Positions 1 to 10,260 are shown, counted from the first letter of the stretch. The stretch: DNA of 64,000 nucleotides from Cyanidiococcus yangmingshanensis (GCA_013995675.1 VWRR01000017.1:310001-374000); one strand, 5' to 3'. Numbers and translations are program-made. Notes: generated from the letters alone by a model not told the origin.

Positions 1-1
1 C

Positions 2-454
2 GCGCTGTCAGTAGTGCTCTTGTGGCTGGGTGTCGGGAGCGTGCTTCTCAGCACGTTTATGTTCCTGTTCGCAAATCGTTTCCTCATCGATCCGACTGCT
101 ATGTACAGCCTCGATTCTTGGACAGATCCAGAGTGTGCGCGAGTCGAATGGCTCTATGCCTTTGACGTGCACTGTAATGCACTTTTCGGCGGGGTCTTCT
201 TGCCGTTGGTCGTTGTGCAGGGTGCACTCTATGCGTTTCTCATCCGCAACCGGCTCTCTAGCTGCATGCTACATGTCTGGGGGCTCACCTACTACTGGTA
301 TATTACATGGCTCGGTTATGATATCTTGCCTTTTCTGCGTCGAACGCAGGTATTTTTGCTGCCGATACCTCTCTTGAGCATGGTAGCGCTGGTTGCGACT
401 GCCTTTGGCCGGATCAACCTCACCGAATGGACCTGGAATTGGCTCCTGCCTTAA
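2..454 (+). CDS. UNC50: UNC-50 family membrane protein (C-terminal part, 5' end outside window)
   Basis: The frame is already open at base 2 and stops at 452-454, leaving about 150 residues of the C-terminal half. The stretch VEWLYAFDVHCNALF, then VVVQGALYAFL, a YYWYITWLGYDILPF block and a final hydrophobic helix match the conserved C-terminal half of UNC-50 proteins, which in animals read EWAYAFDVHCNAFFP. At least three membrane-spanning stretches are visible: near the start, around residues 50-75 and around 110-135. UNC-50 (yeast Gmh1) is a Golgi membrane protein linked to Arf-GEF function and receptor trafficking. Position 14 is a GTG inside the frame, not a start; the true start lies upstream of the window. 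Identification is by recalled family motifs. Confidence 0.85.
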   Translation, partial: ALSVVLLWLGVGSVLLSTFMFLFANRFLIDPTAMYSLDSWTDPECARVEWLYAFDVHCNALFGGVFLPLVVVQGALYAFLIRNRLSSCMLHVWGLTYYWYITWLGYDILPFLRRTQVFLLPIPLLSMVALVATAFGRINLTEWTWNWLLP

Positions 455-1344
455 TGAACCCGGTCAGTAGCGTGTTGGTAACAGGCGAAGTCTGCGCGGT
501 TCTTCGTCTTGAGGTGAACGAACTGGGAACGTGCAGTTTGAGCTCTACCGGGCAGCACACGGAGAAATGCATCTTTTGCTCGACCAAGGTTAAGGTGCTG
601 AATACCCAGTCTCCTCTGAAAAGAAAGACTCGCCAGAAACCGACCATTCCGGATCGCTTTCAAATGACGCAAAGGTTTGAAGACCAGCACGGGCGCCATG
701 AATTGAAACTAACATTTTGTGAATCACGGCGTTGCGTAGGCAGCGCAAGGACGCAAGCGTCTCGTCAAGGCTATCGGCACAACTGAAATCGTGGGCCTCC
801 TTGTTCGGACACGGAGCTTGCGAGCGCTAACGCAACGAAACCCAAAAACTCGATGGATACTCACCATCCTGGTCAGTACATCGCTTTATGGGAGTGTGGT
901 CGACACTGGAACCACCACCTGCCAGGTTACGAGCGAGCTCGGCGTGCGAGGAACTCGCGACGGGTGCCCAGCGATGAGTTCCTCGAGAACCAGACTATGG
1001 AAGTATGAGATAAGTGTCTCACCACTGGGAAGGCTCCTATCTCAATGGTTTGTACACGAAGTGCTCCTCAGAGGTTTGCAGTCATCCAGTAGTGACACCT
1101 CTGAAATGGACGATGCGGTATCGTGAAGGTTTTCAAAACAAAGCGCCTCGCTGCAAAGCTGCCTCACATTGGCCCAGCCATTCGAAATAAATTAGAACGA
1201 ACGTTGAAGGCATCCCGAATGGGCTGGACCAACGCGCTGCACTACACTCGCCTTTGATACGCTCTCATCTAGCGGAAACATTTTTCATGAATCAACGTCT
1301 CGGCCAACTCAATACTCGCCAACACCTAGAGATGCTCGTATGCG
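455..1344. other. Intergenic, 890 bp, convergent gene ends
   Basis: This lies between the UNC-50 stop and the stop of the minus-strand Myb gene. Open frames at 427-786 and 791-1126 are Arg/Ser/Thr-rich and resemble no protein I know. I see no RNA gene or repeat. Confidence 0.6.
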
Positions 1345-2502
1345 TCAATTGCCTTCTAGTACCGCTTTTGACACGGCGAGTGCCTTGAATCGCAGTCGAC
1401 AATGACTGGGACTCCGTCCATGAAGCTCCGGATAGGTTCGTACAGCCCAGGCCCAGATGTTTTTGTGACCGCGGAAACGGAGCTGCGGACTCGTTTCAGT
1501 GGAGAAGACGTTCCTTTTCCAGGCCGCATTTGCTTCCAAGAGGGCGCGATCCTCCAGGTCGGTCCAGGGACCTCGGCGAATGTTCGGATCGAGTTTGTTC
1601 GCCCAGCGCTGCAGACATTGGATATCGCACCGATCTCTCATGAGCTGAGCGATAAGCGCCCAGCGCCGCCCATAACGAGAAACACACGCTTTGAGTTTTT
1701 CATCCTCTTGAGGTGTCCAGCGAGCCCTGGATATTCGAGGGTCAAGGCAACGCCGCCAGCGAAGTTGACAGTCCTTGGCCGTTCGACCCGGCAACTGTGC
1801 CGCAATCGCAGCCCATCGACCTGGCCCGAGTTCGCTCACCAAAGTTTTCAGACGCTGCTCCTCGGCGAATGTCCATGGTACCCGCTTCCGCTCAGGGTTG
1901 AGTTTCTCTCGGAATCGGTCCAATACTTGTTTATCAGTTCGGAAGCGGGCCAGCGGTTGAGTGCTCGAGTCACCTGTGTTTTGAGTGACCGCGGATAGGC
2001 GGCGAGCAATTTCAGCCCAGCGCGGACCGAGCTCCTGGTATAGTTTCAGAATTGCGGCGTCCTCCTCGGGGGTCCACGGGTCTCGCAGAATAGATGGATC
2101 CACAGTTCGACGATATCTCATCGCGCAGATTGTCGGAGTGCGTGTTTTATTGCTTTTCGCCAAAGCGTTAAGCTCCTTGGATATACGGCTCCATTGCTGG
2201 CCGTAGCGCTCAACGAGGTTTTGCAACAGGGCGTCCTCGTCGGGAGTCCAGGTACCCGCGTCCGCTCGCTCGAGTCGAGTGCCGCTCACCCCGGACGGAA
2301 GCACGGAACCAGTTGTCGTACTGATGCTTGACCTCAGACAGAGCACCAAGTCCTTTAAAGCTGGTGTTGTGCGCCGACTTTCCGGGTCGCGGTGCCAAGC
2401 GTCGCTCAGCGGACGACGAACTCGGCCAAGCTGTTGACAGAACGGGAGCCATACGGCCCATCTCGCCGCTTGCCATGACCTGCACGTTGCCACTACGTTC
2501 AT
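1345..2502 (-). CDS. Multi-repeat Myb DNA-binding protein, SNAPC4 (SNAP190)-like
   Basis: The 385-residue frame starts at an ATG (2502-2500). It holds five consecutive Myb/SANT-type repeats at about residues 84-136, 141-203, 208-257, 260-307 and 311-375, opening with GTWTPDEDALL, RDPWTPEEDAAI, RVPWTFAEEQRL, ARWTPQEDEKL and RGPWTDLEDRAL. Repeats 3 and 4 are the most canonical (PGRWAAIAAQLPGRT, then CQLRWRRCLDP). Repeat 2 carries a longer linker and repeat 5 has an insertion of about 20 residues. Four to five tandem repeats with LDP-type linkers are the hallmark of SNAPC4, the DNA-binding subunit of the snRNA-activating complex, and of 4R-Myb proteins; c-Myb types have two or three. A role in snRNA promoter recognition is therefore inferred. 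A multi-repeat Myb of CDC5 or plant 4R type is the alternative. Confidence 0.75.
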   Translation of the reverse strand: MNVVATCRSWQAARWAVWLPFCQQLGRVRRPLSDAWHRDPESRRTTPALKDLVLCLRSSISTTTGSVLPSGVSGTRLERADAGTWTPDEDALLQNLVERYGQQWSRISKELNALAKSNKTRTPTICAMRYRRTVDPSILRDPWTPEEDAAILKLYQELGPRWAEIARRLSAVTQNTGDSSTQPLARFRTDKQVLDRFREKLNPERKRVPWTFAEEQRLKTLVSELGPGRWAAIAAQLPGRTAKDCQLRWRRCLDPRISRARWTPQEDEKLKACVSRYGRRWALIAQLMRDRCDIQCLQRWANKLDPNIRRGPWTDLEDRALLEANAAWKRNVFSTETSPQLRFRGHKNIWAWAVRTYPELHGRSPSHCRLRFKALAVSKAVLEGN

Positions 2503-3412
2503 AGACGGTTATCGGTCCTGAAATGCAATACAGTGACACCAAAAACTCAAAATGCGCGACCCGAACATGTTCGAGTCGTCCCCGAAACACATAGCAGCAT
2601 ACGTCGCTTCGGTGCGGAGCGTTCCGGGCCTTGCCGGGCCGCCAGCCGCATGCCCTGGCGTCGAGCGCGCTCTCTCCGCGTCTCGTTCATAAACGACCTG
2701 GAAGGCATCGATGCTTCCATGCTTCCTCCATGGTAATCATTTCCGCTGAATAAGATCAACTCAAACAAGGCGTTTCCGGTCGAGGTACCGATAAGATATG
2801 AATTGTCTTGTGGAACGCTAAAAACCACGGTTCGGCAAAAAGAAATACTCGTTTCCACACGATTCAGGAATAAGTTGACTCGACGCGATGGATATCGTCG
2901 AGCCTCTCATTCAAAGAACAGCTTATGCTTGAACTGTGTTGTGAAAGATCTTGTCAGAGGGCACGACGCCTATTCCGGAACAAATTTCGACACCGCACCG
3001 TCCCGCTCTATCGGCCAATACGCTCCGTAGCGGACAAACAATCTTCCGATTCGTGCATCATGCCTCTATACTTCGTTCAGGGCGAATACGATTCATCATG
3101 CATCATTGAGGCATTTGTTTGGGAGCCAAAACTGCATGAAATGCAGCCTTATTACCTGTATGATCTCAACAACGTAGTTTCCTCGGTGCTTCGGTGCAAA
3201 GAATCTCTCCGTCTTGCCCTGCACAAGGCTCCGGCATCGTGCCGAGGGCAAGGCCCAGCGCGGCGACCTGCGCAATGCTCTCCAGATGATCGTCATGGTG
3301 GCGTCAGCACCGACGGCTCTGAATCTGTGGCGGATACGCAGCCGCTGCCCTTGTGGTGCATTCGTTTCAAGCGCTGTATCGTTTGTGTTGTAAGCAGACG
3401 CGCCAGAGCCTA
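2503..3412. other. Intergenic, 910 bp, divergent promoter region
   Basis: This lies between the divergently transcribed Myb gene and the GT4 gene. A frame at 2925-3413 (162 codons) has no recognisable domain and no convincing ATG. No repeat or RNA gene was seen. Confidence 0.55.
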
Positions 3413-5296
3413 ATGGAGTCGGCGCTCGCACCCATGCTCTCAAAAATGCCTGGAGGACCGGTTTCGCCTTCGTCGTCGTCGACAGAGGACTTGCCTGCTG
3501 GTGTGCTTCCCTATGAGGACTTTGATTTTGCACCCTATCTTCAGGAAGTGAAGACGGAGGATGACCTGCGGAAGACGTGGCGGGTTTTTACGAAGATGAA
3601 GGATGTTCTTGAGACAGGTCGGAGACTGGAGAACTTTTCTTGGCGTCTTTGGTTTGCAAAGCGCAGTCAAGGGGAGACGTTGGATGAGGAGGAGCTGGTG
3701 AAGGACTTGTCGCAGCTGGAGAAGTACGACCTGGACCTGCAGCGAGACCTCCAACGCATGCGTCAATCAACGGAGGGTGTCTTGACGACTGTGTTCACGG
3801 AACAAGAGAAGCGACGTTTTGAGGAACAGGAGCGTCGTGAGCAGTTGCGTTTGCTGCTCAATCACCTGGAACGATTAAAGTCAATCAAGGAAGCGTATAG
3901 TGTGCCGGATGCCGCGCTAGATGAGATTCTGGGACTTGTCGATGATGCGTTCGGCGAAATGGCAGATGCTGCGGCGGCAGCACAGCAGCAGCAACAACAG
4001 CGACTTGCACTAGATGCAAAAATGCAGAGGGTGGTGCGCTTGCCGCGTTCGTTTACGAATGCGCTGCGGTCCTTGGACAGCATTCGTGCTGAGCTAGCGT
4101 CGATTCCCTCTTGTGTCGCGTTTGGTCACTCATTGGAACGTAACGGAGCGAACAACTTCCTTTTGTATCTCGTGCAGGAACTTATGGATGGCTTCACCTT
4201 TACGCTGGTGACTCCGAAGGATGGCCCCATGCGAGAGGACTTTGAGGCACTCGGATGCCATGTTGAATTGCTGGACGTCACGACCGAGGCGTTTGCGGAT
4301 CATGTGCATAGGCTTGTTTCAAGCCACTCGTTTCTTATTGCAAACACCATTATGCGCGCCGAAGCGGTGATTGCTGCGGCCAAGTGCGGTACACCAGCGA
4401 TCTGGGTGATCCATGAGGCCTGGCCTCAAGACCAGTTCGACTACTACGCGAAACAAGTCTTCCAGATGGCGCACGTCGATGGTGATCTGATTCGCAAAGG
4501 TTTCGCAACAGCGAGCCGGATCGTATTTCCCGCTCATGTACAACAGAAATGCTATACTGGTTTGTTTGAGCCGCACCGCGCTCAAGTGGTCTACAACGGT
4601 ATTCCGCTATCAGCAATCAATGCGTATCGTTCGACGCAGCATCGTGATCGCGTTCGCGCAGAGCTCGGCTACAGGCCCGAAGACCGACTCGTGGTACACC
4701 TGGGAACGATCTGCAAACGCAAGGGTCAGATTTACACCGCGCGAGCGTTCAGTCTATTGAGGAATGACCCAGAAATCAAAAGATCTGGGTATGATTGCAA
4801 GCTTCTTATGGTTGGTGCTCGCTTTATTCGCGACCATGAGATTGCGTATCAGCAGGAAATCAAAGCAGAACTAGAGTCGTCCGGTGCCATGGGAGATACC
4901 GCGATTCTCGAGATTCAAAAGAATGTTCTGCCGTATTATCTGGCTGCCGATATTCTCGTGGTTCCATCATTGAACGAGGTGCTTCCGCTCGTTGTATGTG
5001 AATCGATGGCCTTTGAGCGACCTGTTGTAGCGAGCGCCATTGATGGCATTCCAGAAGCGATTACTGATGGCGTCGAAGGGTTTCTGATCCCTCCAGCTGA
5101 CGAGAAAAGTCTCTACGAAAGCGTGAAACGGCTCATCCTCGATGAGAAACTGCGTCTGGAGATGGGCAAAAACGGGCGCAAGCGGGTCCTGAATCAGTTC
5201 AGCTTCAGTGCCATGGCAGAGCGCTATCGGGAGGTAATCCAAGACGCGCTTCAGGATAAGCCCTCAGCGGCTGCAGCAGCGATCCAAACGAATTAG
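3413..5296 (+). CDS. GT4-family glycosyltransferase with N-terminal AreA/DUF1752-like motif and coiled coil
   Basis: The protein is 627 residues from the ATG at 3413; the frame is open upstream only through a GTG at 3353. Residues about 51-84 (DDLRKTWRVFTKMK, then RRLENFSWRLW) resemble the short motif of fungal AreA/Reg1-type regulators (Pfam GATA_AreA, formerly DUF1752), from memory. Residues about 90-230 are charged and probably coiled-coil, with a run of seven glutamines near 200. Residues about 235-615 form a GT-B glycosyltransferase: a first Rossmann half, then VVYNGIPLSAIN, LVVHLGTICKRKGQ and, for nucleotide-sugar binding, VPSLNEVLPLVVCESMAFERPVV, whose E-x7-E spacing is GT4-like. It should transfer a sugar from a nucleotide donor in the cytosol; the acceptor is unknown. 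The next gene on the same strand is an alpha-galactosidase carrying the same motif. Confidence 0.85.
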   Translation: MESALAPMLSKMPGGPVSPSSSSTEDLPAGVLPYEDFDFAPYLQEVKTEDDLRKTWRVFTKMKDVLETGRRLENFSWRLWFAKRSQGETLDEEELVKDLSQLEKYDLDLQRDLQRMRQSTEGVLTTVFTEQEKRRFEEQERREQLRLLLNHLERLKSIKEAYSVPDAALDEILGLVDDAFGEMADAAAAAQQQQQQRLALDAKMQRVVRLPRSFTNALRSLDSIRAELASIPSCVAFGHSLERNGANNFLLYLVQELMDGFTFTLVTPKDGPMREDFEALGCHVELLDVTTEAFADHVHRLVSSHSFLIANTIMRAEAVIAAAKCGTPAIWVIHEAWPQDQFDYYAKQVFQMAHVDGDLIRKGFATASRIVFPAHVQQKCYTGLFEPHRAQVVYNGIPLSAINAYRSTQHRDRVRAELGYRPEDRLVVHLGTICKRKGQIYTARAFSLLRNDPEIKRSGYDCKLLMVGARFIRDHEIAYQQEIKAELESSGAMGDTAILEIQKNVLPYYLAADILVVPSLNEVLPLVVCESMAFERPVVASAIDGIPEAITDGVEGFLIPPADEKSLYESVKRLILDEKLRLEMGKNGRKRVLNQFSFSAMAERYREVIQDALQDKPSAAAAAIQTN

Positions 5297-6963
5297 CACA
5301 TCTCGGATGGATGTGCGCAGGCCCCCATGCACTGGCCGGGCCGCAAGGACAAGATCCGACACGAGCATGAAGACCGGATGACCAAGGCGGCGAGCATGCA
5401 CACGTTTGATCCCCCGGATACCAAATAGCTCGACATTCCGAGTCGCACCAGTACGAGCCTGCCCTGACTTGGTGGCGAAAACTGATGGCGGCAGGCCGGA
5501 TCGCTCGCCGCTGGCACAATTCTATCTAGGAGAGAAACACCCGACCTGTCCAAGCCCGCTGCATCGCATGCGTCAACCCAGGGTGGACACGAATCATTGT
5601 TCCAAGCCAGAGGCGCCTCAACCACATCACAGCTTTGTATTCTTCCGGCGCCCATGTAAACCTTATCGTCTTCACATCATGATCGTTACAATAGGGGGCG
5701 CCCCTCAAGCTCGCCCCCACGCCCTGTCTATCTGACTCGAAATCAGCACTCAAGTTCCATGTTCGATGCGTCCCCGGCTGGGCACCATCCAGACATCGAT
5801 CGCGACACAGCATCACCGGAGATCAAAACCTAGCATCCTCGAACGATCGCATGCAGCGCCACGCATCGACACCGAGCACACAGACCAGCCGCCCTCGAGC
5901 CAGTCATCTCGAAAGACAGGACCAGCCACCGTCTTCACCATGACGATCACTCCAAATCCCCTCTCACAAACATACCGATACGCTAGACATCGATGACCGA
6001 TCCATGCTCTTTTCCGCTTACGCGAAACCCAAACTTACGTATCCATCATCCAGCGATTGATCCATGGCTGCATGTAGACCTGGTCCGTGCAGATTCCTCC
6101 AAGACACGCATGGCGAGTGCTTCGTCCCCGCTAGCCAAAGCATCCACCATGCACGAAGGACACGTGTCCGCCGATGGTGACCCAGAGCGGGCGCGCCGAC
6201 CCACATCACCAGCACGAATAGGCAACGCACACGCGTAGGTCGCGCACATGCATCGAGGCCTCGTGCACGCCGGTGCCCCGGACGCCATCGAGGCGGCGCG
6301 GCGGCGGATGGGCCATCCTGCGTTTTCGAGGCCCGGCGCCGCGCTGGGCGATGGGGACGCCTCCCCGGGGCATCGTCGAGCATGGCCGTGCCAAGTCGCG
6401 AACGCTTCGCGGGTGTCCTCTGTTTTGCTGGCGAGTCGGTGCTTGCTCATTGTGCTTCGGATTGTTCTAGTGATTGGTGTGCACAAGTGCGTCGTAAGCG
6501 TCATAGTTCATCTTGCTGAGGTGTTCTGTGTTTCGCTTCGTGAGTGCACAGGGGATTCGCGGGGCTTGTATCACAGGGCTTCAGGTGGCGAGCTGCGTTC
6601 TCATTCGCACGGGGGTGCCTTTGTTTGACGTTGCGCTACTGTCTAGGAGCTGGTTTGGGTTGCATACGATCGTTTTTGGTATCTTTCCGCAGCGTTTGGG
6701 CCCTGTCGGCGGATAACGAGGAGTCGTGTCTCTGGAGCGATACGAAGGGTCGCTTGGGGCTCGCGAAGAAGGCCATACCCGAGACGAGTCTGTTCTGATT
6801 TGGAAGATTGTTCCTCTTCTTCTTCTTCTTCTTCTTCTTGTTGTTGTTCTTGGCAGCAACGGCAGCATCAGCAGCGAGGTTCGTCTTCATAGGCAGTGCA
6901 TTTGGAGGATATCCGAAACGTGTCTGAGCTGTTCGCCGTTGACACGTGTCACACTCTGATCCA
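5297..6963. other. Intergenic, 1.67 kb, upstream of the GH36 gene
   Basis: No gene is recognised. Open frames (for example 5526-5816 minus, 6046-6504 minus, 6248-6628 plus) are Arg/Pro/Ser-rich and overlap one another. Bases 5700-5790 contain a GACTCGAAATC anticodon-loop-like sequence and a GTTCGATGC T-loop-like sequence, but no tRNA folds (see rejected items). A CTT microsatellite lies near the 3' end. Confidence 0.5.
6814..6850 (+). repeat. (CTT)n/(GTT)n microsatellite
   Basis: Nine or so CTT units run straight into three to four GTT units, about 115 bp before the GH36 start codon. It gives a pyrimidine-rich tract in the likely promoter or 5' leader. Confidence 0.9.
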
Positions 6964-9900
6964 ATGGTGGAAATCCGCGATCGCAATAGCTCGGTTGATC
7001 GTGTTGCCTCTGGCCCGCTGCGTCTGTCGAGCGATCGTGGCGACGACGCGCTTGCGAGTGCGCTCATGACGGAACTAGTGTTCGACTCAAGGCCGGATAG
7101 GCAAACGAACACATCGGATACTGTAGCAAGTGATGGCCAGCCAATGCGTCCAGCTACATTCACAAATCTTACGAGAGCTATGAGCTCGGTGCGGTCAGGT
7201 GTGTACTTTGATCCATTGACGCGTATTTTCCGTCTGTGCACGCGCTCAACGCTGTACTCTTTCCGTGTCGACGATAACCGAAATTTGGAGCATCTTTATT
7301 ATGGGTCGTGGCTTGGCCTAGACGACAACCTTACTTATTTGAGTCTGGGGAATGTTCCCGGACCGTTCGATCCTCACGGGATTGTGCCTTCAGCTGCGGA
7401 GCCGAATATCATGCAGACGATGGGTCTCGATGAGCTCCAATTTGCATCCGAGCAAGAGCTACGACAAAAGTGGCGTCTATTTACGCGAGCGAAAAACGAT
7501 ACCGCCGTCTCTGGGGACTATGAAAATGTGGGCAGGCCCCGCCGTCTGGAGAACGCCTCATGGCGTCTGTGGCATATGGAGCGAATGAAAGGCTCTGTCG
7601 TGGACCTCGAAAAGGATCTATCGGAAGAGGTGCTTGAACATGCACTGCAGCGTGGCGAGAAAGCGCAGGAGCGGCCTGCGGGGTCGAGAGCGCCCGTCTC
7701 CCACGTTCCCGCGACGGCGTCATCGGTTAACGCTGAGCAGCCAACAAGCGCGGCTGCGGAGGAAACAGAGCCAGTCCAAGGAACGTTGCATCGTTTTGCT
7801 TCGACGCCAGCGCTGGATATCTCCAAACCAGAGCGGTCGTTGGCGTCAGTAATCACAAGCCCGCGTATCGACTGGGGCCGAGCGAAACGCGCCGATATTC
7901 TAGGCCACAACGAAGCACCGGCTCGCATTGGTGAGCAAAGTGTTTCAATGGGTAGGCAGGTAGCGGAGCATCGACCGAAAGACGTGATCCAGGGACAACA
8001 AGCACCCCTTCCAATGCAAACTGGCTCTGAGCTGGATCTCGACTCTAGTCAGAAATCGATCGCCACGGTAGTGAACTGGGGCAAGCTCGACCAAGAAACA
8101 ATCAGTAAGAACGTGAAACTCCTGGAGATCTCGGACAGTGGCACCGGTGACTATCGGATACCATCGATTGGAGTCATCTATGAGGATGGTTCAACGCTAT
8201 CGCCATTCACCTATCGTCGTCATCGAATTCGAAGGGGAAAAATCCCGATGCCCAATTACATGCCCGCTGTCTTTACGGAGGACGTTGCCGAAGCGACGAC
8301 CCTGATTGTCGAGATGATCGACAATGTAACTGGCTTAGTGGTGGAGCTCGTCTATTGCGTTATGCACGACTATGATGTTGTTACCCGTCACTGCCGTATC
8401 CGTAACGAGGGTGACGCCAACGTCATCGTGACTCGCGCCATGTCCGCGACGATAGACTTTGAGACGGATGACTATTATCTCACGCAGCTATCGGGTAGTT
8501 GGGCGCGTGAGCGTCAACAGGTGTCCCGTCGGCTGAGTAGTGGACAGACCTCCTTCGGCTCGACGCGTGGCGGTTCCTCGCATCAGCATAACCCCTTTGC
8601 CATCATATCTGTAGGTGAACCAGATGAAGACCTCGGGGAGGCGATTGCAGCTCTTTTCGTGTACTCTGGGAATTTTCTCGTCGAATGCGAGGTGAGCGAG
8701 ACTGGTCGCACTCGGATGAATATGGGTATCCACCCGCAGGGTTTTTACTGGAATCTGGAGCCTGACGAAGAGTTTGTCACTCCTGAGGTCATCCTCAGCT
8801 ACAGTGCCAATGGAATCGGGGAGATAAGTCGACGACTTCATCGACTCATACGCGAGCGCCTGCAACCACCACAGTTCCGCAACCACATTCCACCAGTTCT
8901 GTTGAACACTTGGGAGGCGTTGTACTTTCAACTATCTCATGAGTCTGTGCTCAAAATTGCCGAAGTCTCGAAGCGTGCCGGCATTGAGATGATCGTTATT
9001 GATGATGGCTGGTTCGGTCGGCGCAACGACACTTCAGACGGGCTTGGCGACTGGTACCCGAACCCAACCAAGTTGCCGTTTGGCCTCCATGGACTGGTGC
9101 GTGAACTCACTGACATGGGCTTGAAAGTCGGCCTCTGGGTGGAGCCTGAAATGGTCTCCATAGAGTCGGATCTGTTCAAAGCGCACCCAGACTGGGCGTT
9201 GCATATTCCCAGTCGAGGCAAGACCATGGGCAGAAATCAGTTGGTGCTTGACTTGACCCGAAGCGAGGTACGCGACTGGCTGGTCGATACCATGTCCAGC
9301 ATATTGAGTTCGTGTGCGATTAGCTACATCAAATGGGACAATAATCGCTTCCTAACAGAAGTCTACAGTGCGGTACACCCGCCGGAACGACAAGGTGAGA
9401 TTGCGCATCGCTATATTCTCGGGCTCTATGAAGTGTTGGGTCGCATTCAAGAGCAGTTCCCAGATGTGTTCTTCGAGACTTGCGCAGGCGGTGGCGGGCG
9501 TTTTGACGCCGGCCTCCTGTACTACAGTTGCCAGATATGGACCAGCGACAATACCGATGCATCGAGCCGAATGCGGATACAGGCAGGGACATCGCTGTGG
9601 GCCCCGGTGAAAGCGATTGCTGCCCACGTCTCCACCGTGCCGAACCATCAAACCCTTCGTAGCGCCCCCATGAAGACGCGTTCACTGGTGGCAATGTGCG
9701 GGACATTTGGTTACGAGCTGGATCCACGTGTCCTTTCGGATGACGAGTTGCGTGAGATTCGTCACTACATTGAGCTCTATCGCCAAGTCGCGCCGACGGT
9801 GCTCTTTGGGGATATGTTTCGGCTCTGGTGTCCGTTCAAAACCCAGAACTGTGCTTGGATGTACGTCTCATCGGACCGGAATCGCGCACTGGTGTTTGCA

Positions 9901-10260
9901 TTCAACCAGATTCGGGAGGTTGGTCGTCTCGAGCCACGACTTCGTCTCCGTGGTCTGGATGCGGAACGCACCTATGAAGTTGAGGAGTGGTGTCCCGGCG
10001 TCATGCAACGCAATACCCTTACCGGCGCCATTGAGGCCGCTCGCAGTGGAGTCTACCAGTACGCTGGCAATCTTCTACGGATGACGGGTCGCACACTTAT
10101 GCTCGCTGGTTTGCCCATCAAGTTCGTCTTTGATGCGGACTCGGTGCTCTTGAATATTGAGGCAGTCGATTGGAAGTACGCTACAATACGGGATGGGACG
10201 CTCTCAGGTGTCGGGGCGGACTCGAGTGCTTCGCCGTCGCTCGAGCATTCATCGAACTGA
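6964..10260 (+). CDS. GH36 alpha-galactosidase with large insertion carrying an AreA/DUF1752-like motif
   Basis: The protein is 1,098 residues from the ATG at 6964, versus about 720 for ordinary GH36 enzymes. The N-terminal beta-sandwich begins near residue 80 (VYFDPLTRIFRL, LEHLYYGSWLGLDD) and resumes near 400 (YRIPSIGVIYEDGS). Between them lie about 260 extra residues, including an AreA-like motif at about 162-205 (EQELRQKWRLFTRAK, then RRLENASWRLWH). The (beta/alpha)8 core shows IDDGWFGRRND, GLWVEPEMVS, the nucleophile Asp792 in YIKWDNNR and the acid/base region SDNTD at 862-865. All family catalytic residues are present, so the enzyme should release alpha-linked galactose. In a red alga the natural substrate could be floridoside or isofloridoside, which is inference. 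It follows the GT4 gene bearing the same motif on the same strand. Confidence 0.93.
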   Translation: MVEIRDRNSSVDRVASGPLRLSSDRGDDALASALMTELVFDSRPDRQTNTSDTVASDGQPMRPATFTNLTRAMSSVRSGVYFDPLTRIFRLCTRSTLYSFRVDDNRNLEHLYYGSWLGLDDNLTYLSLGNVPGPFDPHGIVPSAAEPNIMQTMGLDELQFASEQELRQKWRLFTRAKNDTAVSGDYENVGRPRRLENASWRLWHMERMKGSVVDLEKDLSEEVLEHALQRGEKAQERPAGSRAPVSHVPATASSVNAEQPTSAAAEETEPVQGTLHRFASTPALDISKPERSLASVITSPRIDWGRAKRADILGHNEAPARIGEQSVSMGRQVAEHRPKDVIQGQQAPLPMQTGSELDLDSSQKSIATVVNWGKLDQETISKNVKLLEISDSGTGDYRIPSIGVIYEDGSTLSPFTYRRHRIRRGKIPMPNYMPAVFTEDVAEATTLIVEMIDNVTGLVVELVYCVMHDYDVVTRHCRIRNEGDANVIVTRAMSATIDFETDDYYLTQLSGSWARERQQVSRRLSSGQTSFGSTRGGSSHQHNPFAIISVGEPDEDLGEAIAALFVYSGNFLVECEVSETGRTRMNMGIHPQGFYWNLEPDEEFVTPEVILSYSANGIGEISRRLHRLIRERLQPPQFRNHIPPVLLNTWEALYFQLSHESVLKIAEVSKRAGIEMIVIDDGWFGRRNDTSDGLGDWYPNPTKLPFGLHGLVRELTDMGLKVGLWVEPEMVSIESDLFKAHPDWALHIPSRGKTMGRNQLVLDLTRSEVRDWLVDTMSSILSSCAISYIKWDNNRFLTEVYSAVHPPERQGEIAHRYILGLYEVLGRIQEQFPDVFFETCAGGGGRFDAGLLYYSCQIWTSDNTDASSRMRIQAGTSLWAPVKAIAAHVSTVPNHQTLRSAPMKTRSLVAMCGTFGYELDPRVLSDDELREIRHYIELYRQVAPTVLFGDMFRLWCPFKTQNCAWMYVSSDRNRALVFAFNQIREVGRLEPRLRLRGLDAERTYEVEEWCPGVMQRNTLTGAIEAARSGVYQYAGNLLRMTGRTLMLAGLPIKFVFDADSVLLNIEAVDWKYATIRDGTLSGVGADSSASPSLEHSSN

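Noticed and set aside
5700-5790. tRNA-like elements: GACTCGAAATC (Ser-CGA anticodon loop) and GTTCGATGC (T loop)
   Set aside because: The T stem forms only three pairs, no D-arm GG or acceptor pairing is found in normal or permuted order, so no tRNA is supported.
6046-6504. 152-codon minus ORF in the GH36 upstream region
   Set aside because: Several overlapping frames of equal length exist there; none has a domain or convincing start.
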